Below are positions 59,752 through 64,000 of a DNA stretch of 64,000 nt, piece after piece; the first letter of the stretch is position 1; each line of letters starts with the position of its first letter. The notes beneath the pieces are model-generated. The model was not told the DNA's origin, made no database searches, and saw only the letters and a program-made list of their open reading frames with translations. The stretch comes from VRUE01 sp963703175 (GTDB lineage: Bacteria; Actinomycetota; Thermoleophilia; Solirubrobacterales; 70-9), in the NCBI GenBank assembly GCA_963703175.1, contig OY969794.1, positions 2,728,001 to 2,792,000 on the forward strand. Direction: 5' to 3'. Both the position numbers and the translations under genes were made by a program.

Positions 59752-60225
59752 CTATTCGGGCGCGGACTGGTCGGCATGGAGACGAAACACGCGGTAGCGC
59801 TGGCCCTCGACCTCTCCGCTCTCGAGAAGATCGAAGCGCCGGCTCCCGAGCCGCCAGTCCAGCCAGCGCCATCGCCCGATCAGGATCAAGTGCCCGCCCG
59901 GTCGCAATACCCGCTCGATCTCGCCTGGGTGCAGGCTGCCACCGGCCTGCGCGAGGAGGTCGAAGAATTCGTCGGGGTAGGGGAGGGAGCGCGACCGGCC
60001 CGACTTGAAGGCGACCCTCCCTTCTGGGTCGAGGCCGACTCGCGAGACCGCCTTGCGGATCGCCTCCTCGGAGGGGTCGACGCCGCGTACTCGGGCGGCG
60101 GGGAACTCGCGGGCGAGGAAGAGAACCCGCTCGCCGTCGCCGCAACCGACCTCGAGGACCCGCTCCGGCCTTTCGGGCAGATGGAGGACCGCAGCGGCAA
60201 GGGCAATGAGTGACGACGATGGCAC
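59752..60225 (-). CDS. Small class I SAM-dependent methyltransferase
   Basis: The 157 residues have VLEVGCGDGERVLFLAREFP (SAM loop, about residues 23-42), VRGVDPSEEAI, SRSLPYPDEFFDLLAQAGG and IERVLRPGGHLILIG, a compact Methyltransf_11-type domain. The substrate is unknown. A GTG start with TAGATG 8 nt upstream suits leaderless translation. Its promoter overlaps the divergent cyclophilin promoter around a CTAG at 60237. Confidence 0.8.
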   Translation of the reverse strand: MPSSSLIALAAAVLHLPERPERVLEVGCGDGERVLFLAREFPAARVRGVDPSEEAIRKAVSRVGLDPEGRVAFKSGRSRSLPYPDEFFDLLAQAGGSLHPGEIERVLRPGGHLILIGRWRWLDWRLGSRRFDLLESGEVEGQRYRVFRLHADQSAPE

Positions 60226-60252
60226 CGACCGATCATCTAGGATTTCGCGGCC

Positions 60253-60933
60253 GTGGAGGACTCACAAGATCGCGCCAAGCTGATTGCCCTTGCCGTCTTT
60301 GCCCTGATTGCGGTGGGCGTTGTCGCCGCGATCCTGATCGGGCGCAGCGGCGGTAGCGACGACTCCACGACCACGGCGAGCACGGGGAGCTGCAAGCAGG
60401 TCGAAGCGCCGAAGCCGAAGAACGTCAGCTTCAAGGCGCCGAAGCAGACCGTGCAGCCGGGCGAAGAACTGACCGCGGTGGTAAAGACCAGCTGCGGCAG
60501 CTTCGATATCGCACTGGATTCGAAGCGGGCGCCTAAGACCGTCAACTCCTTCGTCTTCCTCTCTGAAGAAGGTTTCTACGACGACCTCACCTTTCACCGG
60601 GTCGCGCCCGAATTCGTCATCCAAGGTGGCGATCCGCTCGGCACCGGCACCGGCGGCCCTGGGTACAGCGTCGATGAGAAGCCGCCGGCGAACCTCGCCT
60701 ACACCAAAGGCGTAGTCGCGATGGCCAAGAGCTCGGCCGAGCCCCCCGGCCGTTCCGGCAGCCAGTTCTTCGTCGTTCTCTCTGCCGACGCTGGGCTGCC
60801 GCCCGAATACGCACTGGTCGGCAAAGTCAACAAAGGCTTCAACGTGGTCGAACGGATCGGCAAACTCGGCACTCCGGCCGAAAAACCGAAACAGACCGTT
60901 CTGATCGAAGAAATCTCGATCGAAAAGGGCTAG
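60253..60933 (+). CDS. Membrane-anchored cyclophilin-type peptidylprolyl isomerase
   Basis: The 226 residues have one N-terminal membrane helix (LIALAVFALIAVGVVAAILI, about 10-29), a short spacer and a cyclophilin domain (about 70-226). Typical motifs are FDIALDSKRAPKTVNSFV, DDLTFHRVAPEFVIQGGDP with the catalytic Arg, and SGSQFFVVLS. The Trp site is replaced in PPEYALVGKV. It should catalyse proline isomerisation outside the membrane. The GTG start has TAGGAT 9 nt upstream. Confidence 0.9.
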   Translation: MEDSQDRAKLIALAVFALIAVGVVAAILIGRSGGSDDSTTTASTGSCKQVEAPKPKNVSFKAPKQTVQPGEELTAVVKTSCGSFDIALDSKRAPKTVNSFVFLSEEGFYDDLTFHRVAPEFVIQGGDPLGTGTGGPGYSVDEKPPANLAYTKGVVAMAKSSAEPPGRSGSQFFVVLSADAGLPPEYALVGKVNKGFNVVERIGKLGTPAEKPKQTVLIEEISIEKG

Positions 60934-60971
60934 GCCTGCGAAGCTCGCCGGCCCTGCTCTAATCTCCTCGC

Positions 60972-61472
60972 ATGGCGAAGGTCAACATTGGCGATGCGGC
61001 ACCGGACTTCGAGTTGCCCGGCACGGGCGGCAAGACCTACAAGCTCTCCGATCTGCGCGGGAAGAACGTCGTTCTCGCCTTCTACCCCGGCGACGAAACG
61101 ACGGTCTGCACGGCGCAGTTCTGTTCTTACCGCGACAACAGCGAGCGGATCGACGAGCTCGATGCCGAGGTCCTGGGCATTTCGCCGCAGTCGCTCGACT
61201 CACACGAGCACTGGGTGCAGGAGCAGAGTCTCAACGTGCCCTTGCTCGCCGACGAGGATCTCGCCGTCAGCAAGCGCTACGGGGTTACTGGGTGGCTCGG
61301 CCCGTTGGCGAGATTCACCGAGCTCAAAGACGCACCGGGTGGCCGCTACATCATGCGGTCCATCTTCGTCATCGACGGCGAGGGGATCGTGCGTTACCGG
61401 CACGTCTCGCGGACCGGCTCGACTTTCCAGTCCGTAGACGATCTCGAGCAGGCCGTCGCCGCACTGGCTTAA
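60972..61472 (+). CDS. Peroxiredoxin (BCP/AhpE-like)
   Basis: This thiol peroxidase of 166 residues has VNIGDAAPDFELPGTGGK and the peroxidatic site AFYPGDETTVCTAQFCSYRD (Cys near 47, a second Cys 5 residues on as in BCP). The Arg region GRYIMRSIFVIDGEG completes the site. It reduces peroxides at the cost of thioredoxin or mycoredoxin. TCTAAT lies 8 nt before the ATG. The stop shares a base with the next ATG (TAATG), so it is cotranscribed with the hydrolase. Confidence 0.92.
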   Translation: MAKVNIGDAAPDFELPGTGGKTYKLSDLRGKNVVLAFYPGDETTVCTAQFCSYRDNSERIDELDAEVLGISPQSLDSHEHWVQEQSLNVPLLADEDLAVSKRYGVTGWLGPLARFTELKDAPGGRYIMRSIFVIDGEGIVRYRHVSRTGSTFQSVDDLEQAVAALA

Positions 61473-62305
61473 TGCCGGTCGAGCCGAGGCCGTTCACGGC
61501 CGGCGAGCGGCCGGCGATTCGAGGCGAGGTGGCGGGGGAGGGCCCGCTGATCGTCCTCTGCCACGGAATTACGGCGACGCGCCGCTATGTCGTGCACGGC
61601 TCGCGGGCGCTGGAGCGCGCTGGCCACACCGTCGTTACCTACGACGCGCGCGGCCACGGTGAGTCTGATCCGGCGGGCGCGGGGCAGAGTTATGACTACT
61701 CGGAGCTGGTCGGTGATCTGGAGGGAGTCGTCGCAATGGCGGCGGGGGACGACCGATTCGTGCTGGCCGGACACTCGATGGGCGCCCACACCGCCATTGC
61801 CTACGCGCTGCGGCACCCAGAGCGCCTCAGTGGCCTCGTCGTCATCGGGCCGACGTATACCGGTGAGATAACGCCCGAGACGCTTGCCTACTGGGATGGG
61901 CTCGCCGCTGCGCTGGAGGGCGGCGGGGTCGACGGCTTCGTCGACTACATCGACCGACACCAGGAGACCGACCCGGCCTGGCGCGACTCGGTTCTGCGCT
62001 TCACCCGCGAGCGAATGCTGCGCCACCGGCATCCAGAGGCGCTGGTCGACGCTTTGCGCGCTGTGCCGCGCTCAGGGCCCTTCGAGACGATGGCCGAGCT
62101 GGAGTCGCTCGACCTGCCCGCGCTTGTCGTCGCCAGCAACGATGCGGCCGATCCCGGGCACCCGCGTCGGATCGCCGCAGAATACGCCAAGCGCCTGCCG
62201 CTGGCGCGGCTGACGGGCGAGGCTGAGGGCGAGTCGCCACTGGCCTGGCAGGGCGGCAAGCTCTCGCGCGAGATTGCTGCTTTCTGCGTCGAGCTGGGCG
62301 CGTAG
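61472..62305 (+). CDS. Alpha/beta-hydrolase
   Basis: In this 277-residue hydrolase, the oxyanion region is LIVLCHGITATRRYVVHG and the strand-4 turn is VVTYDARGHGESDPAG. The nucleophile elbow is VLAGHSMGAHTAIAYAL (Ser near 98). A cap domain of about 80 residues follows. The usual late His is not obvious: the end reads SPLAWQGGKLSREIAAFC, so the triad may be incomplete. The substrate is unknown. It is translationally coupled to the peroxiredoxin. Confidence 0.85.
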   Translation: MPVEPRPFTAGERPAIRGEVAGEGPLIVLCHGITATRRYVVHGSRALERAGHTVVTYDARGHGESDPAGAGQSYDYSELVGDLEGVVAMAAGDDRFVLAGHSMGAHTAIAYALRHPERLSGLVVIGPTYTGEITPETLAYWDGLAAALEGGGVDGFVDYIDRHQETDPAWRDSVLRFTRERMLRHRHPEALVDALRAVPRSGPFETMAELESLDLPALVVASNDAADPGHPRRIAAEYAKRLPLARLTGEAEGESPLAWQGGKLSREIAAFCVELGA

Positions 62306-62339
62306 CACCTGCACTTAGCTTGGCTGAAGGCGCGTCGAA

Positions 62340-62345
62340 TACCTT
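62340..62345 (+). promoter_or_regulatory. VKOR-gene -10 element (TACCTT), leaderless start
   Basis: TACCTT ends 7 nt before the ATG at 62353. This favours that start over the in-frame TTG at 62320. Confidence 0.45.
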
Positions 62346-62352
62346 TCCGGCG

Positions 62353-62784
62353 ATGAAACTGCCGGCCGAGGGGACATTGCGCATGATCGCGACCTTCGTC
62401 GCGGCTTTTGGCATTGGTGTCGCCACCTACATCGCGATCGCCGACTCGGGCGGTGGATCGCCGGTTTGCCTGGCGGGCGGAAGCGGCTGCGAGACCGTGG
62501 CCAACAGCAGCTACTCGCACCTGGCCGGCATCAATATCGCCGTCTTCGGCATTGCTGGCTACGTATTGCTGCTGGGTGCGTCGCTTCTGCGCGGTGACCT
62601 AGCGCGAATGACCGGCTTCGGCGTCTCCCTGGTCGGCTTCGGCTACAGCGTCTACCTGACCCAGTTGGAGGTGTTCAAGATCGAAGCGATCTGCCAGTGG
62701 TGCGTGGCGAGTGCAGTTCTAATGACCATCATCTTCGGCTTAAGCGCAGTGCGCATGGTTGGCTACGTCGGGAAGCCGGCATGA
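62353..62784 (+). CDS. Vitamin K epoxide reductase (VKOR) family protein
   Basis: This membrane quinone-dependent thiol oxidase of 143 residues has four helices (MIATFVAAFGIGVATYIAIA, INIAVFGIAGYVLLLGASLL and two more). The relay cysteines are in SPVCLAGGSGCETV. The active CxxC is AICQWCVASAVL. VKOR reoxidises a DsbA-like partner, which is the next gene, overlapping by ATGA. Together they form a disulfide-forming pathway for secreted proteins, useful for the Cys-rich secreted proteins in this window. Confidence 0.92.
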   Translation: MKLPAEGTLRMIATFVAAFGIGVATYIAIADSGGGSPVCLAGGSGCETVANSSYSHLAGINIAVFGIAGYVLLLGASLLRGDLARMTGFGVSLVGFGYSVYLTQLEVFKIEAICQWCVASAVLMTIIFGLSAVRMVGYVGKPA

Positions 62785-63545
62785 GCGGCAAAAGCGCAAG
62801 AGAAGCCCGCCGCGAAGAGCGGTTGCAGGCTGAAAGTCAGGGCGAGCAGCAGGAGCGGCGCAAACGACTCCTGCGGATCGGCAGCGCCGCCGTCTTTCTC
62901 GCGGTCGTCGCGGTTGCCGTGCTGATCGTCATAAGCCAGAACGAAACGAGCGGAGGCGATACGAACCTCGAGGACGTCGGTCTGGTCAAGCAGCAGCTGC
63001 AGGGCATCCCGCAGGCCGGCCTGGTCCTCGGCGATCCCAAGGCAAAGGTGACGCTGTTCGAGTTCGGCGACCTGCAGTGCCCGGTCTGTAAGGGCTTCTC
63101 GGAAGAAATCATTCCCGACGTGATCGATTCCAAGGTGCGCAGCGGCGAAGCGAAGCTCGACTTTCGCAATTACACGATCATTAGCCAAGAATCGGTCCCC
63201 GCGGGCGCCGCCGCGATCGCCGCCGGCAAGCAGGGCCGCGGCTGGAGCTTCATCGAGATCTTCTACCGCAACCAGGGCCCGGAGGACTCGGGTTATGTGA
63301 CCGACGCATTCCTGATCGAAATAGCCAAGGCTGCCGGCGTGGCGGACATCGCCAAGTGGAACAAGGAACGCAAAAGCGCCGCGGTTCTCAAGGAAGTCGA
63401 AACCACGACGGCCGAAGCACAGCAGCTCGGCTTCACCGGAACCCCCTCATTTGCGGTTGAAGGACCCGGCACGACCGACAAAGAAAGCCTCGGCACGCCC
63501 GGCTCCGCGGGTCAGCTGGAAGAAGCAATAGAAGCCGCCGGTTGA
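62781..63545 (+). CDS. DsbA-like membrane-anchored thioredoxin-fold oxidoreductase
   Basis: The 254 residues have a charged cytoplasmic N-terminus, one membrane helix (IGSAAVFLAVVAVAVLIVIS, about 32-51) and a DsbA-type domain. The active site is FGDLQCPVCKGFSEEIIP, and the cis-Pro loop is FTGTPSFAVEG. A helical insertion lies between them (about 140-210). It oxidises cysteines in exported proteins and is recharged by the VKOR encoded upstream. The ATG overlaps the VKOR stop. Confidence 0.92.
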   Translation: MSGKSAREARREERLQAESQGEQQERRKRLLRIGSAAVFLAVVAVAVLIVISQNETSGGDTNLEDVGLVKQQLQGIPQAGLVLGDPKAKVTLFEFGDLQCPVCKGFSEEIIPDVIDSKVRSGEAKLDFRNYTIISQESVPAGAAAIAAGKQGRGWSFIEIFYRNQGPEDSGYVTDAFLIEIAKAAGVADIAKWNKERKSAAVLKEVETTTAEAQQLGFTGTPSFAVEGPGTTDKESLGTPGSAGQLEEAIEAAG

Positions 63546-63611
63546 GCCTCTCCTGCCTGAGTTGACATAACCACCATTATCGTGCGTTGGAATTGTGCTT
63601 TCGAGAGAACC

Positions 63612-63881
63612 TCAGCGTACGAACGCGCTTATCGCCCGGCCCACCTCTTGGGCTGTGAGCGGGCCAAAGCGCAGCGACCAGGAGTCATCGAGATTCTGGA
63701 CGTGTGAGCACTGGACGCCGGCGGCGCTCAACGCCGTGCGGTGCTCCTCGCAGCGCTCGTAGCCTGAAGCTCCCTGGAAGACCGCATCGAGACCGTATCT
63801 GCCGTCGTCTACGGGCCAGAGAGTCAGTCGATCGGCAACGGGGCCGACGGGAAAGTCGAGATCGGAGCCCATGTGGCGCAC
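63612..63881 (-). CDS. Hypothetical protein, 89 aa
   Basis: The GTG at 63881 (or ATG at 63872) follows the stop of an upstream partial gene by 7 nt, suggesting an operon. The 86-89 residues look soluble, with strands and two helices (YERCEEHRTALSAAGVQCSH, then PLTAQEVGRAISAFVR) and two Cys. No known domain is recognised. Confidence 0.5.
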   Translation of the reverse strand: MRHMGSDLDFPVGPVADRLTLWPVDDGRYGLDAVFQGASGYERCEEHRTALSAAGVQCSHVQNLDDSWSLRFGPLTAQEVGRAISAFVR

Positions 63882-63888
63882 GGTCAGC

Positions 63889-63999
63889 CTATTGAAGGGT
63901 CAGGACTGCGGATCCGTGGACCAGCGGCCGGACCAGTGGCGGGGCCTTGGGTAGGCGGTCGTGCTCGACTTGCTCGACGTCGAACGGCGAGGCTTCGAT
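63889..63999 (-). CDS. Partial gene at the window edge (C-terminal 36 aa)
   Basis: The minus strand is open from the window edge to a TAG at 63889-63891 and reads IEASPFDVEQVEHDRLPKAP, then a Leu/Val-rich tail. Codon use suits a coding end, and the next small gene starts 7 nt later. The family cannot be determined from this fragment. Confidence 0.4.
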   Translation of the reverse strand: MEASPFDVEQVEHDRLPKAPPLVRPLVHGSAVLTLQ

Positions 64000-64000
64000 C

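Noticed and set aside
1..64000. CRISPR arrays, rRNA genes, classical riboswitches
   Set aside because: No direct repeat arrays with spacers, no rRNA-like sequence and no recognisable riboswitch cores were seen.

Overview
This is a high-GC bacterial chromosome segment that looks like an actinomycetote, most likely class Thermoleophilia (Solirubrobacterales or a relative). That placement is an inference from gene content and order: ftsK-rodZ-cinA-thpR-recA-rny, miaB-miaA-dapF-dapL-hflX-dut, thrS-infC-rpmI-rplT-pheST followed directly by arg genes, MurT/GatD, actinobacterial-type Rpf and AraC/VOC pairs. GTG starts and ATGA/GTGA overlaps are common. Many single genes seem leaderless, with a TANNNT hexamer 7-8 nt before the start codon and no Shine-Dalgarno sequence.

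Layout. 0-16 kb is accessory and partly decayed. It holds a TetR fragment with an operator, an alpha/beta-hydrolase fused to a glycosyltransferase, a broken Phd/PIN toxin-antitoxin pair, a secreted RCC1-repeat protein, and a two-gene operon encoding a CHAT-NTPase-like-pseudosubtilase protein with an unrecognised partner. It continues with a Rho_N protein, a methyltransferase plus a membrane protein, a frameshifted ltrA, tRNA-Cys with an integrase remnant, a TacAT toxin-antitoxin pair, zwf and tRNA-Val. 16-20 kb holds small secreted and metabolic genes and a polytopic membrane protein. 20-35 kb is core: thrS, infC, wecB (inserted on the opposite strand), rpmI-rplT, a SpoU methyltransferase, pheS-pheT-argC-argJ-argB-argD, two small genes, argG and an Rpf-like transglycosylase. 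36-49 kb is also core: ftsK, rodZ, cinA, thpR, recA, a short rny, a cupredoxin, miaB, miaA, dapF and dapL. 49-64 kb holds an MBL hydrolase, an epimerase, hflX, dut, a complete IS481-type element, an RTX-like secreted protein, gatD-methyltransferase-murT-lipid kinase, a cyclophilin, a peroxiredoxin, a hydrolase, a VKOR/DsbA pair and a partial gene at the edge.

The most notable observations are these. (1) A three-copy, 114-115 bp, nested palindromic repeat sits at gene 3' ends (22725, 46031, 48984). Its core edges are conserved. Its outer arms differ between copies but stay self-complementary, and one arm is always coding sequence. (2) The CHAT/pseudo-S8 operon at 5.6-9.2 kb is a candidate conflict or regulated-proteolysis system. 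(3) DapF has serine in place of both catalytic cysteines. (4) The IS481-type insertion falls exactly at overlapping convergent stop codons, and its 6-bp target duplication keeps both stops. (5) Peptidoglycan chemistry recurs along the window (DAP synthesis, lipid II amidation, Rpf-type transglycosylase, WecB).
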